Origin: Amycolatopsis tolypomycina
Lineage (GTDB): Bacteria > Actinomycetota > Actinomycetes > Mycobacteriales > Pseudonocardiaceae
DNA length: 64,000 bases
Assembly: GCF_900105945.1 (NCBI RefSeq)
Contig: NZ_FNSO01000004.1
Span: 5,580,001-5,644,000 of the forward strand
Reading direction: 5' to 3'
Made by a program: the position numbers and the translations under genes. This document shows positions 18,739-26,609 of this stretch, one piece after another. Each line of letters opens with the position of its first letter. The stretch's first letter is position 1. The notes below the pieces were generated by a model, which did not search any database, had not been told where the DNA came from, and worked only from the letters and a program-made list of their open reading frames with translations.

Positions 18739-19737
18739 TCACCCCACCAGGATGTTCTTGTAGAAGAGGTTGGCGTAGCGGTTGACGTTGTCCATGCTGC
18801 TGCGCGAACCGAACCCGAGGAACAGGCGCGTCTCGCCGTCGGCCGTGCGGTAGACCGCCAGGCCCTCCGGTTCGCGGAAGACGAGCGTCGAGCCGGCCCT
18901 GGTGATGTCGCGGGCCTCGACCGTGCCCGTGTTCATGTCGATGCGCGTCACGTACGAGTCGATGTCGGCCGAGTCGGCGTGCCCGGAACCGTCCAATGTG
19001 TACAGGCTGCTGCCGAGGATGGTGTAGCCCTGGAACACCACGCTCGTCGTGCTGAGCGCGGGCTGCGGGAAGTGCGCCAGCGGCTTGGAGAAGTCGCCGG
19101 CGGCGGCGCTCGCGAGCGGGAACACGGAGTACCACATCCGGCCGCCTTCACTGCGGCGCACCGCGATCCGCTGGTACACCGGGTCGGTGGCGCAGGTGAT
19201 CGTCTTGCTCCCGGTGAGGAACTTCTTCATCGACGGCGTGCCGCCGTTGACGAACTTGAAGCGGGCCAGCGCGGTGCCGCGGGCGTCGGTGGTCGTGCCG
19301 TCGGCGTCGCACTCCATCCAGATGTAGGACGCGGTCCCGACGGGTTCGACACCGATCGACACGCCGTGGCCGGCGTGCGGCACGTGCATCGAGCCGAGCA
19401 CCTCTCCGCTGAAGCTGAGCTGGTTGATGCACAGGTCGTCGCCGGAGGTGCCGTTCTGCAACTGGACGACGAACAGCCGCCGGTTCACGTTGTCGAAGGC
19501 GAAGCCCTGCATGACGTGGTGCGACTCGTGCAGCATCTTGCTGCGGAACAGGTCCGACGACGGCCCGGTGATGTCGATGTAGGGCGACGCCGGGATGCCC
19601 TCGCCGTCGACGGCCGCGGCGGTCCCGGTGAGCAGGGCACCGGCACCGAGCGCGACGGCGGTCGCGGCTCCCGCGCGGAACAGCGAGCGCCGGGAAAGCG
19701 CTCTCGAGGTGATGCACTGGACGGGGTTCTGCGACAC
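18739..19737 (-). CDS. Tat-exported helveticin J-like secreted protein
   Basis: A 332-residue protein beginning with a twin-arginine signal (SRRSLFRAG, then a hydrophobic stretch and ALLTGTAAA). The mature part follows the helveticin J / teichoic acid biosynthesis protein C-like family: SKMLHESHHVMQGFAFDNVNRRLFVVQ, DDLCINQLSFSG, GHGVSIGVEPVGTASYIWMECD. These form a beta-propeller-like fold. Helveticin J is a Lactobacillus class III bacteriocin, but the role of actinobacterial members is not established. The GTG at 19737 is preceded by AGGAGGCGAGCC. Codons further upstream are open but carry no family similarity. Confidence 0.82.
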   Translation of the reverse strand: MSQNPVQCITSRALSRRSLFRAGAATAVALGAGALLTGTAAAVDGEGIPASPYIDITGPSSDLFRSKMLHESHHVMQGFAFDNVNRRLFVVQLQNGTSGDDLCINQLSFSGEVLGSMHVPHAGHGVSIGVEPVGTASYIWMECDADGTTTDARGTALARFKFVNGGTPSMKKFLTGSKTITCATDPVYQRIAVRRSEGGRMWYSVFPLASAAAGDFSKPLAHFPQPALSTTSVVFQGYTILGSSLYTLDGSGHADSADIDSYVTRIDMNTGTVEARDITRAGSTLVFREPEGLAVYRTADGETRLFLGFGSRSSMDNVNRYANLFYKNILVG

Positions 19738-19873
19738 GGCTCGCCTCCTGGTTCGAACGTCGGCGAGAGCGTCCATCGGCGGCGTACAGAGGCCGTACAA
19801 GCCGGATGTACGGGGTAACGGCAGAGTGCGGTGCAGCGATGCGGGCTGCATCACCACTCTGGAGGGACATTTC

Positions 19874-20371
19874 ATGGGGACCACAGCACGAACGGCACTC
19901 GCCGCACTGGCGGGCGCGGCAGCGGTCACGGCGGGCGCGATGGCGTTCGCGGGGGCATCGAGCGCGGCCGGCCCGGTGCCGGGACCGCAGACCCAGGCGG
20001 GCCAGCTGAGCTGTGTGATCGACAGCAGCGGCTACTGCACGGTGCAGCACTACCTCGGCGTGGTGCCGGAGGCGGTCCTGGTCTCGCCGGTCACGCCGAC
20101 GACGGCCGGCAGCTACTTCCTCAGCACGGTGCAGGGTTCCTACACCGCGACGACCTTCCGGGTGCGGGCGATGGTCACCCAGAGCACGCCGAAGGCGGCC
20201 GGCCAGATCTGGTTCAGCTACGCGATCTATCCCCCGCTCACGCCGCCGGCCACCTACACGCCGCCGACGCCGACGCCGACCGGCTACACCTCGACGGCGC
20301 CCCCCAACCCGTCCGACACGCCGACCTACACGCCGCCGAGCACCACACCATGGCCCAGCAGCGGCCGTTGA
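19874..20371 (+). CDS. Small secreted protein with Pro/Thr-rich tail
   Basis: A 165-residue protein with a Sec signal peptide (TALAALAGAAAVTAGAMAFAGASSAAG). The compact domain of about 90 residues has one Cys pair (SCVIDSSGYCTV) and ends in WFSYAIYP. The last 40 residues are a Thr/Pro-rich low-complexity tail (TPPTPTPTGYTSTAPP). GGAGGGA precedes the ATG. I do not recognise the domain. The tail suggests extension through the cell wall. It is divergent from the helveticin-like gene, and the two may share a promoter region (19738-19873). Confidence 0.75.
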   Translation: MGTTARTALAALAGAAAVTAGAMAFAGASSAAGPVPGPQTQAGQLSCVIDSSGYCTVQHYLGVVPEAVLVSPVTPTTAGSYFLSTVQGSYTATTFRVRAMVTQSTPKAAGQIWFSYAIYPPLTPPATYTPPTPTPTGYTSTAPPNPSDTPTYTPPSTTPWPSSGR

Positions 20372-20412
20372 GCGGAATCCGCGGTTTTCGCCCGGCCCGC
20401 GGGGAATTCCCG

Positions 20413-20682
20413 TCATCGCGGGCGGGGCGAAGGCTTCTTTCCCAGCTCTTCGGCGAAAATCGCGTCGACCCGCGAACCCGCGCGCCGCAACGCCCGCACA
20501 GCCACGCGGATCAAATAACCCGAAGCGAACACGAGCAGCAGCGCCACGCCGATCACCCCGGGATTCGCCACGACGACCTCCCGGTACTCGTGCGCGAGGT
20601 AACCCAGGCCGGCCCCCGCGGCGAATGCGTCCAGCAACGCCAGCCGGACGACCCGGGAACGAGACGAGGTGGCAGAGCCCAT
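20413..20682 (-). CDS. Small two-span membrane protein, unknown function
   Basis: An 89-residue protein. It has a first hydrophobic segment (LALLDAFAAGAGLGYLA), a second (PGVIGVALLLVFASGYLIRVAV) and a basic C-terminal tail (RRAGSRVDAIFAEELGKKPSPRPR). GGGAGTAGGA lies just before the ATG. No family is recognised. The coding quality is fair, with third-position GC as in its neighbours. Confidence 0.6.
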   Translation of the reverse strand: MGSATSSRSRVVRLALLDAFAAGAGLGYLAHEYREVVVANPGVIGVALLLVFASGYLIRVAVRALRRAGSRVDAIFAEELGKKPSPRPR

Positions 20683-20864
20683 TCCTACTCCCGCCGTTCC
20701 GGTCAGCGGTGACGCCCTTGCAACCTAGACGAGCATGCGCCGGTCGGCGGCCACTTCAACCTGTTTGGCCTACCGGATCTGCCCGGATGGCCGCTGTGAT
20801 AACTTGAAGCAAACCGAGCGTTCTGTGCACATGCAAACCCCGGGTGGCTTGCGCACGGAGCCAG

Positions 20865-20941
20865 GGGGCGGTAGCTCAGTTGGTTAGAGCAGGGGACTCA
20901 TAATCCCTTGGCCGCGGGTTCGAGCCCCGCCCGCCCCACCA
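20865..20941 (+). tRNA. tRNA-Met (anticodon CAT), CCA encoded
   Basis: A full cloverleaf is present. The acceptor arms are GGGGCGG (20865-20871) and CCGCCCC (20931-20937), with D-arm GCTCAGTTGGTTAGAGC, anticodon stem GGGGA/TCCCT-like around CTCATAA, T-arm GCGGG-TTCGAGC-CCCGC, discriminator A and genomic CCA. CAT is methionine. The D-loop and A11-type features fit an elongator rather than the initiator tRNA. A lysidine-modified tRNA-Ile2 also carries CAT and cannot be excluded. Confidence 0.93.
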
Positions 20942-21030
20942 CTCGTGAGCCCTTGCTTCGCCGCTTCGCGTCGAACCCTTGCTCGACGCTTCGCGTCTCC
21001 GCCGGGCTCTCTCGCTTAGTCATGCTCCTC

Positions 21031-21074
21031 TGGGGGTGCAACCCCCAGACCCCGCCCGGGGGCTTCGCCCCCGG
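21031..21074. repeat. Tandem GC hairpins downstream of tRNA and multicopper oxidase
   Basis: Two hairpins occur in a row: TGGGGGT-GCA-ACCCCCA (21031-21047) and CCGGGGGC-TTC-GCCCCCGG (21056-21074). They lie between the tRNA and the stop of the convergent multicopper oxidase, so they can act as a bidirectional terminator. The style equals the element inside the DprE2-like gene. The flanks from 20942 to 21176 contain no gene that I can support. Confidence 0.75.
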
Positions 21075-21176
21075 ACCCCCCCGGCTGTGGTCGCCTTGCG
21101 TCTGAGGCTGCGGTTTGGTGCTGGGCACCTTTTGGTCTTGGACGAAACGTTGCCGCTCGTCTTGGTGGGCTGGGGG

Positions 21177-23081
21177 CTAGTGGCCTCCGTGGCCTGGGGG
21201 GTGGCCCGGGTTGCCTGGGTTGCCTGGGTGCATGTGGAAGCGGCTTATCTCTGGGGGGTGGACCACGAACGGGCGCATCATGCCCTCGTCCTCGTGGTCC
21301 AGGATGTGGCAGTGGTACATGAACTCGCCCGTTGCGTCTTCGAAGTGGCCGGCGACTCGGAGCCACTCGCCTGCCCACAGGGTGAACGTGTCCTTCCAGC
21401 CCTGCTCGTGCTTCTCGATCGGCGGGCCTTCGGCCGGGGCCGGTAAGGGGCGGGAGGTGCCGCCTGCCGCGATGTCGAACGCCGTCAGGTCGGCGAACTT
21501 GTGCCTGGTCAGCAGCTGGAAGCGGGCCATGTGGATGTGCATCGGGTGTGGGGCGCCGCCCAGCTGGATCAGGTTCCACACCACCCAGCGGCCGCGGTCG
21601 ATGAAGATCGTCGTCGTGTCGTCGAAGAGGCGGGCGACCTTGCGGAACGTGCGCACGTTCCCCGTCGCCGGGTCGGTCAGCTGGATGACGCCTTCCTCGG
21701 GAAAGCGTGCCGGTGGGTCGGTGATCTCCTGCAGCTCCCACATTTCCGGGTGCGGACGGCCCGCCACCCCCGGCGGCGTTGTCGCGACGAACACCTCGTC
21801 GTGGTCCTCCGGAACGTGGTCCAGCCGGGCGTACGACGCCGACAGCGCGGCCGGCAGCCGGAACGGCTCGGGACGGCGGCGGCTCTCGACGCGGAACTCC
21901 ATGATGTCCGGCTCGATCGACGCCCCCGTGTTGACCAGCCGCAGGCGCTGGCCCGGGAACCGGCCGAAGTCGATCAGCAGGTCGGCGCGCTCGGCCGGGG
22001 TCAGCGTCAGCCCGCCCGCCGGCACCGCCGCCGGCGACGGCAGCAGACCCGCGTCCGTGCCCGCGATCCGGACGGCGTCGTTGTGCACGACACCCGCCTC
22101 GTCGACCAGGTCGAGGCGGAAGAACCGGCCGTTCGCCATGTTGAGCACGCGGAAGCGGTACCAGCGCGCGTCGACGTCCAGGTGCGGCCAGACACCGCCG
22201 TTGACGAGGGTGAACGGGCCCGTCACCGGCGCTGTCGTGCCGGACGCGGGCAGGTACTGGAACTTGAACAGCAACTGCCCGGTGAGCGCGCCGGTCACCG
22301 GGTCCGTGTCGAAGTTGCGGTCGGCCAGGACGAGCGGGATCTCGTGGTCACCACCGGGCAGGCGCAGCCTGTCCTCTTCGTCGTCGCGGATCAGGTACAG
22401 GCCCGCGAGTCCGGAGTGGACATTGAAGCGCGTCACGGCCATCGCGTGGTCGTGGTACCAGAGCGCGGTGGCCGGCTGGCGGTTCGGGTACTCGGTGAGC
22501 TGCGTGCGCCCCGGCGAAATCCCGTTGTGCGCCCAGCCGTCGTTGCCGGCGTCCGTCAGCGCGCCGTGCAGGTGCACCGCGTTCCACGGCGGCAGCTCGG
22601 CGACCCCCTCGACCAGCTCCACCCCGGCGGGCAGGCTGCCGTCCGCGGCGCGGTAGCCGGGCCGGTTCGCCGGCGTCGGCACCGCGTACGGCGCCCGCAC
22701 CGCCACGAGCGGGACGGTGCCGCGCAGCTCGTTGGCCCACGCGACCCGCAGCCGCTGACCGGCGCGCACCTCGATGGTCGGGCCCGGGAAGTGGCCGTCG
22801 TAGGTCCACAGCGTGGTTTCCGGCAGCTGCGAATGCAGCCGGGTCCGCGCCGGCGTCATGGTGACCGTGAGCTCGCCCCGGTACCGCCGCGAATGCGCCT
22901 GGATCACCGGCGGGATCCGCAGCGGGTCGAGGAACTTCGCGAGCCCGAACTGCGGCGCCGCGGGCGGCGCCGGTGCGCCGGTCGCCGCACTCGGACCGAG
23001 CAGGTTCACCCCCGCCACGACCCCCGCGGAGCCGAGCGCCGCGGCGGCCAGGAAGGTGCGCCGGTCGAGAGAGTCGTCCAC
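21177..23081 (-). CDS. Multicopper oxidase (CotA/phenoxazinone synthase-like), Tat-exported
   Basis: A 634-residue enzyme with a Tat signal (DRRTFLAAAALGSAG). All four copper-binding stretches are present: HLHG (170-173), WYHDHA (208-213), HPMHIH (512-517) and HCHILDHEDEGMM (590-602). The axial residue of the type-1 site is Met. The order and spacing match CotA, bilirubin oxidase and phenoxazinone synthase. It oxidises phenols, aminophenols or metals with O2. The extreme C-terminus is His/Gly/Pro-rich (HMHPGNPGNPGHPPGHGGH), possibly for copper loading. The GTG at 23081 lies six bases after the P450 stop, with AGGGAAA before it, so the P450 and oxidase are co-transcribed. Confidence 0.93.
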   Translation of the reverse strand: MDDSLDRRTFLAAAALGSAGVVAGVNLLGPSAATGAPAPPAAPQFGLAKFLDPLRIPPVIQAHSRRYRGELTVTMTPARTRLHSQLPETTLWTYDGHFPGPTIEVRAGQRLRVAWANELRGTVPLVAVRAPYAVPTPANRPGYRAADGSLPAGVELVEGVAELPPWNAVHLHGALTDAGNDGWAHNGISPGRTQLTEYPNRQPATALWYHDHAMAVTRFNVHSGLAGLYLIRDDEEDRLRLPGGDHEIPLVLADRNFDTDPVTGALTGQLLFKFQYLPASGTTAPVTGPFTLVNGGVWPHLDVDARWYRFRVLNMANGRFFRLDLVDEAGVVHNDAVRIAGTDAGLLPSPAAVPAGGLTLTPAERADLLIDFGRFPGQRLRLVNTGASIEPDIMEFRVESRRRPEPFRLPAALSASYARLDHVPEDHDEVFVATTPPGVAGRPHPEMWELQEITDPPARFPEEGVIQLTDPATGNVRTFRKVARLFDDTTTIFIDRGRWVVWNLIQLGGAPHPMHIHMARFQLLTRHKFADLTAFDIAAGGTSRPLPAPAEGPPIEKHEQGWKDTFTLWAGEWLRVAGHFEDATGEFMYHCHILDHEDEGMMRPFVVHPPEISRFHMHPGNPGNPGHPPGHGGH

Positions 23082-23086
23082 TTTCC

Positions 23087-24295
23087 CTACCAGGCGACCG
23101 GAAGGGCGTTCAGCACCTGGAAACCCGCGGTCGGGTTGAACGGGATCTCCTCCGCCGGCACTGCGAGCCGCAGGCCGGGCAGGCGCGCGAGCAGCGTGCC
23201 GAGGGCGACCTCCATGGTGATCCGCGCGAGGTTCTGGCCGAGGCACTGGTGGGCGCCGAACCCGAACGAAACGTGGTCCCGGGCGGTGGTGCGGTGCCAG
23301 CCGAGCGCGTCCGGTTCCTCGTGGACGGCCTCGTCGCGGTTGATCAGCGAGGTGATGAAGAAGACGCCGTCACCCTTGCGGATGGTGGCGCCCTCGACCT
23401 CGATGTCGTCGACGGCCAGCCGGGAAACACCGTCCGGGATGGACAGCACCCGCAGCAGCTCGTCCACGGCGGTGGGCAGCAGCGACGGGTCGGCGCGCAG
23501 CTCGGCGAGCCGTTCCGGGTGCTGCAGCAGGACGAACGTGCTGAGCGAGATCATCGTCCCGGTGGTGCCGTGGCCGCCGGCCACCTGCAGGACCAGCGTC
23601 GAGACCAGTTCCTCGTCGACACCCCCCTTGTCACCGCGTTCGGCGAGGAGGTCGTCGAGGACGCTGTCGCCGGGGTTCCGCCGCTTTTCCGCGATCAGCG
23701 CGTGCATGTAGGCCATGAGCTCGTCGTAGGCCGAGTTGGCGTCGGGGCCGGCCGCGAGCTGGTGTGACTTCCGCTCGAAGTACTCGTGATCGCCGTCCGG
23801 GATGCCCATCAGCCGGTACAGCACGGTCACCGGCACCGGGCCGGCGAAGGCGGGGATCAGGTCGGCGGGCGGGCCGGCCGCGATCAACGCGTCCAGCCGC
23901 TCGTCGACGATCGCCTGGATCTGCGGGCGCATGGCGTTGATCCGCCGGGTCGTGAAACTCGGGATCAGCAGCTTGCGCCGGGCGTTGTGCACCGGGCCGT
24001 CGACGCCCACCAGCGCGGTGACGATCTTCATGACCTTCTGCTGGACGTCGCTGACGGTGGCGGCGATGCTGGCGAACATCATGGGCCACGCCGAATTCGT
24101 GCGGTCACTGGAGATCCGCGGGTCGATCAGCAGCTTGCGCGCCACGTCCCGGCTGGTGATCGCCCAGACGCGCCGCCCGTCGTAGAGCGCGACCTGCGCG
24201 AGCGGTTTCTCCTCCGCCAGCGGGAGGTAGGCCGGGGCCGGCTGGTAGGGGCAGGTGCGGTCCTGCGGGAACACGACGGTGTCAGCGGTGGTCAT
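23087..24295 (-). CDS. Cytochrome P450 with atypical I-helix
   Basis: A 402-residue P450 with ExxR (E279/R282) and heme loop FGFGAHQCLGQNLAR (Cys351). The general sequence is close to actinomycete CYP105-like enzymes. The I-helix reads AGGHGTTG (239-246), so Gly243 replaces the Asp/Glu of the acid-alcohol pair that normally delivers protons to bound oxygen. The following Thr residues are kept. It shares an operon with the multicopper oxidase. It may catalyse substrate-assisted oxidation or another P450 chemistry. The ATG at 24295 is followed by a normal P450 N-terminus. Confidence 0.92.
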   Translation of the reverse strand: MTTADTVVFPQDRTCPYQPAPAYLPLAEEKPLAQVALYDGRRVWAITSRDVARKLLIDPRISSDRTNSAWPMMFASIAATVSDVQQKVMKIVTALVGVDGPVHNARRKLLIPSFTTRRINAMRPQIQAIVDERLDALIAAGPPADLIPAFAGPVPVTVLYRLMGIPDGDHEYFERKSHQLAAGPDANSAYDELMAYMHALIAEKRRNPGDSVLDDLLAERGDKGGVDEELVSTLVLQVAGGHGTTGTMISLSTFVLLQHPERLAELRADPSLLPTAVDELLRVLSIPDGVSRLAVDDIEVEGATIRKGDGVFFITSLINRDEAVHEEPDALGWHRTTARDHVSFGFGAHQCLGQNLARITMEVALGTLLARLPGLRLAVPAEEIPFNPTAGFQVLNALPVAW

Positions 24296-24371
24296 GACGC
24301 CCCCTTGCGCGTGGGAATTCGGCGAACCGCACGGGGGTGGAACGGGTGGTGCGGCTCGGATCCGGAACGTT

Positions 24372-24405
24372 AGTGAGGGGACGAGCGGCCGCGCATCCCC
24401 TCACT
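24372..24405. promoter_or_regulatory. Inverted repeat upstream of the P450-oxidase pair
   Basis: AGTGAGGGGA (24372-24381) is repeated inverted as TCCCCTCACT (24396-24405), with a CGGCCG palindrome at its centre. It lies between the NmrA-like stop and the P450 start. It may be a terminator for the former or an operator for the latter. Confidence 0.5.
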
Positions 24406-24431
24406 TGGTATTCCTCGCACCGGGTGCAGTG

Positions 24432-25319
24432 CTAGTCCGTGAAGTCCGCCTTGTGGTCTTCGGCCCACTCGGCGAAGCTGCGCGGCGGCTTGCCCAGGAC
24501 TTTTTCGACGGTGGGGTCGATTTCCTCGGGCCCGTCGAGAGCTTCTTCGTAGTAGCGGATCCGCGTCTCGATGATGCTCGACGCGTCCCCGCGGCCGACC
24601 GTCCCCTCCTCGACCAGTTCCTCGAAGCGGCCGCCGATCCGGGCCCGGAAATCGGCTCGGGCGGCGTCGCCCGTGAGGTCGGCGAACTCCAGCTCGCGGC
24701 CGATCGCCCGGCCGATGAGCGCGAGCTGCTCGGCCTGGGTGAGGCTTTCGCCACCGGTGATGTGGTACTTCGCCCCGGCGTGGCCGTCCTGCAGCAGCGC
24801 GGTGGTGCTCACCTCGGCGATGTCGCGTTCGTGGATCGAGGACAGGTAGGAGTGGGCGTAGAGGATCGGCACCGGCTCGCCCTTCTTGACGAACTCGGCC
24901 CACTGCAGGGAGTTCGCGGCGAACGCCCCCGGCCGCACGAACGTCCAGGCCAGCCCGGACCGCTCGATCGCCTGCTCTTCGCCCAGGTGCCAGCGGGCGA
25001 TCCAGTGGTCCGGATCGCGCCCGGCGGCGGCCAGCGAAGACAGCAGGACGACGTGCCGGACCCCGGCGGCCTTCGCGACGTCCAGCACGCCTTCGATGCC
25101 GGACGGCTGGGTGTACAGGAAGAGTTTTTCCACGCCCCGCAAGGCCGGCGCGAACGTCTCCGGCTCGGTCAGGTCCGCACGGCGGACGTCGACGCCCGCC
25201 GGCACGTCGAGCGCGTCCGGGTTGCGCGAGGTCGCGCGGACCTCGGCACCCGCCAGTGCCAACAGGTCTACGACGTTTCGGCCGACGTTGCCGGTCGCAC
25301 CGGTCACCAGGATCGTCAT
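24432..25319 (-). CDS. NmrA/SDR-type NAD(P)-binding oxidoreductase
   Basis: A 295-residue atypical SDR with an N-terminal Rossmann motif (TILVTGATGNVGRNVV), then TSRNPDAL after the second strand. The conserved HVVLLSSLAAAG and FVRPGAFAANSLQW are as in NmrA/azoreductase-type (QOR2-like) proteins. There is no classic YxxxK pair, as is usual for this group. It may sense NAD(P) or reduce quinones. The ATG at 25319 follows GGGGAAA; the open frame upstream has no similarity. It precedes the P450/oxidase pair by 136 bases on the same strand and could be co-expressed with it. Confidence 0.87.
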   Translation of the reverse strand: MTILVTGATGNVGRNVVDLLALAGAEVRATSRNPDALDVPAGVDVRRADLTEPETFAPALRGVEKLFLYTQPSGIEGVLDVAKAAGVRHVVLLSSLAAAGRDPDHWIARWHLGEEQAIERSGLAWTFVRPGAFAANSLQWAEFVKKGEPVPILYAHSYLSSIHERDIAEVSTTALLQDGHAGAKYHITGGESLTQAEQLALIGRAIGRELEFADLTGDAARADFRARIGGRFEELVEEGTVGRGDASSIIETRIRYYEEALDGPEEIDPTVEKVLGKPPRSFAEWAEDHKADFTD

Positions 25320-25463
25320 GGTTTCCCCAGGTAGCTTGGCTTGCACGGGATTCAGGCCGACGAAGTGTCCATTGTGGACCATTCGGCTTCGCCTCCGGTG
25401 AGCCAGTATCGGCGAGCCACCCGGCGCCGTCAACCGACGCGAGGGACGGCGGGCCGGCTCGCG

Positions 25464-26435
25464 TCAGGAGAAATCCGGTTCCGGGAGCCAGCGCAGGCCG
25501 TAGGCGTACCCGAGCTGCGGCGCGGCGAACTCCTGCGCGACTTCGCACGCGCCGTCGAGCGGCAGGGCGTCGCCCGGCTGGGGCGGGTCGGCGAGCACCG
25601 ACGGCGGGACGCGGTCCAGCCGCCACACCACCCGCGGCGGCCGCCGCGGGTCGAAGCGGACGCGCACGTCGAACGACTCGCAGCTCACCAGCGGCACGAA
25701 CACGTACGACGGCCGGATCGGCAGGCCGTCGCGGATGCGGTGCACCAGCGAATACGTGTGGCTTTCGCCGCGGGACAGCGGGCGCGGCAGGTCGAGCAGC
25801 CAGCGGAAGTGCCGCAGGCCCTCCCGGGTGCCGCCGGTGATCCGGACGCCGTGCCGGGCGTCGACGGCGACGTCACGCTCGCCTTCGCCGCCGTCTTCGG
25901 TGCGGGGCACGGTGAACTGCGCGGAGATCCGGTCGAGGCCCTCGCGGGTCGCCACCACCAGCCGTTCCTCGGTGACCTCCGGCTCGGCGGTGTCGAGCCG
26001 GACGAGCACGTTCAGCCGTTTGACGAACCAGCCCTCGTCGGGGTCGGGCACGCCGTTGCCCGGCCGCGTGCCGGCCTCGATCTCCGCGGCGAGCCGGGCG
26101 AACGACCGGTCGACCCGCCGCCGGGCCGTGCGCTCGGAGATGCGCAGCCGATCGGCGAGGACGCCGATCCGGGCGCTGAGCAGGGCGTGCTGCGCGCCGG
26201 GGGCGATGCCCAGCGCGACGTTGACCGCCAGCTTGTCGTCGGCCGGGAATTCCGCGATCGCGGCCGAAATCGCCGCCCGCAGCACGCGCCGCGCTTCGCG
26301 GTCGCTCGTCGTGCGGTGGATTTCGCACCAGCCGGAAACGAGCGGCCCGAGCCGGCTGCGCAGCCGGTCGGCCTCCAACCCCCAGCCGCGCCGCAAGGTG
26401 ATGAGTTCCCGGAGCAGCCCGTCCTCGTGTGCCAT
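25464..26435 (-). CDS. Actinobacterial HTH-containing protein of unknown function
   Basis: A 323-residue protein. Residues about 1-100 are helical and include a likely helix-turn-helix (LADRLRISERTARRRVDRSF). The rest is rich in strand-forming segments (EERLVVATREGLDRISAQF, ESFDVRVRFDPRRPPRVVWRLD) ending in FAAPQLGYAYGLRWLPEPDF. I do not recognise a named family. The pattern of DNA-binding head plus beta domain suggests a regulator. The ATG at 26435 fits the start of the conserved part and lacks a clear ribosome-binding site. It is divergent from the gene at 26610. Confidence 0.7.
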   Translation of the reverse strand: MAHEDGLLRELITLRRGWGLEADRLRSRLGPLVSGWCEIHRTTSDREARRVLRAAISAAIAEFPADDKLAVNVALGIAPGAQHALLSARIGVLADRLRISERTARRRVDRSFARLAAEIEAGTRPGNGVPDPDEGWFVKRLNVLVRLDTAEPEVTEERLVVATREGLDRISAQFTVPRTEDGGEGERDVAVDARHGVRITGGTREGLRHFRWLLDLPRPLSRGESHTYSLVHRIRDGLPIRPSYVFVPLVSCESFDVRVRFDPRRPPRVVWRLDRVPPSVLADPPQPGDALPLDGACEVAQEFAAPQLGYAYGLRWLPEPDFS

Positions 26436-26609
26436 GGGATTCCCATTGTGACACGCACGGTTGGCGGCGATCGGCGGCACGGGCTGCGCCGATCAGGTGG
26501 TTCCCGGGTGGCCAGGCATTGGCCAGTTCCCCGCGATTTCGGCCCGCGCGTGGCCTTTTCCCATTCTCCGGCTGCCCGACCATTTTCCCGTCGACATCGG
26601 GGAGGACGC

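Noticed and set aside
20865..21176. tRNA-Met as attachment site of an integrated element
   Set aside because: There is no integrase, no repeat of the tRNA 3' end elsewhere in the window, and ordinary chromosomal genes on both sides.
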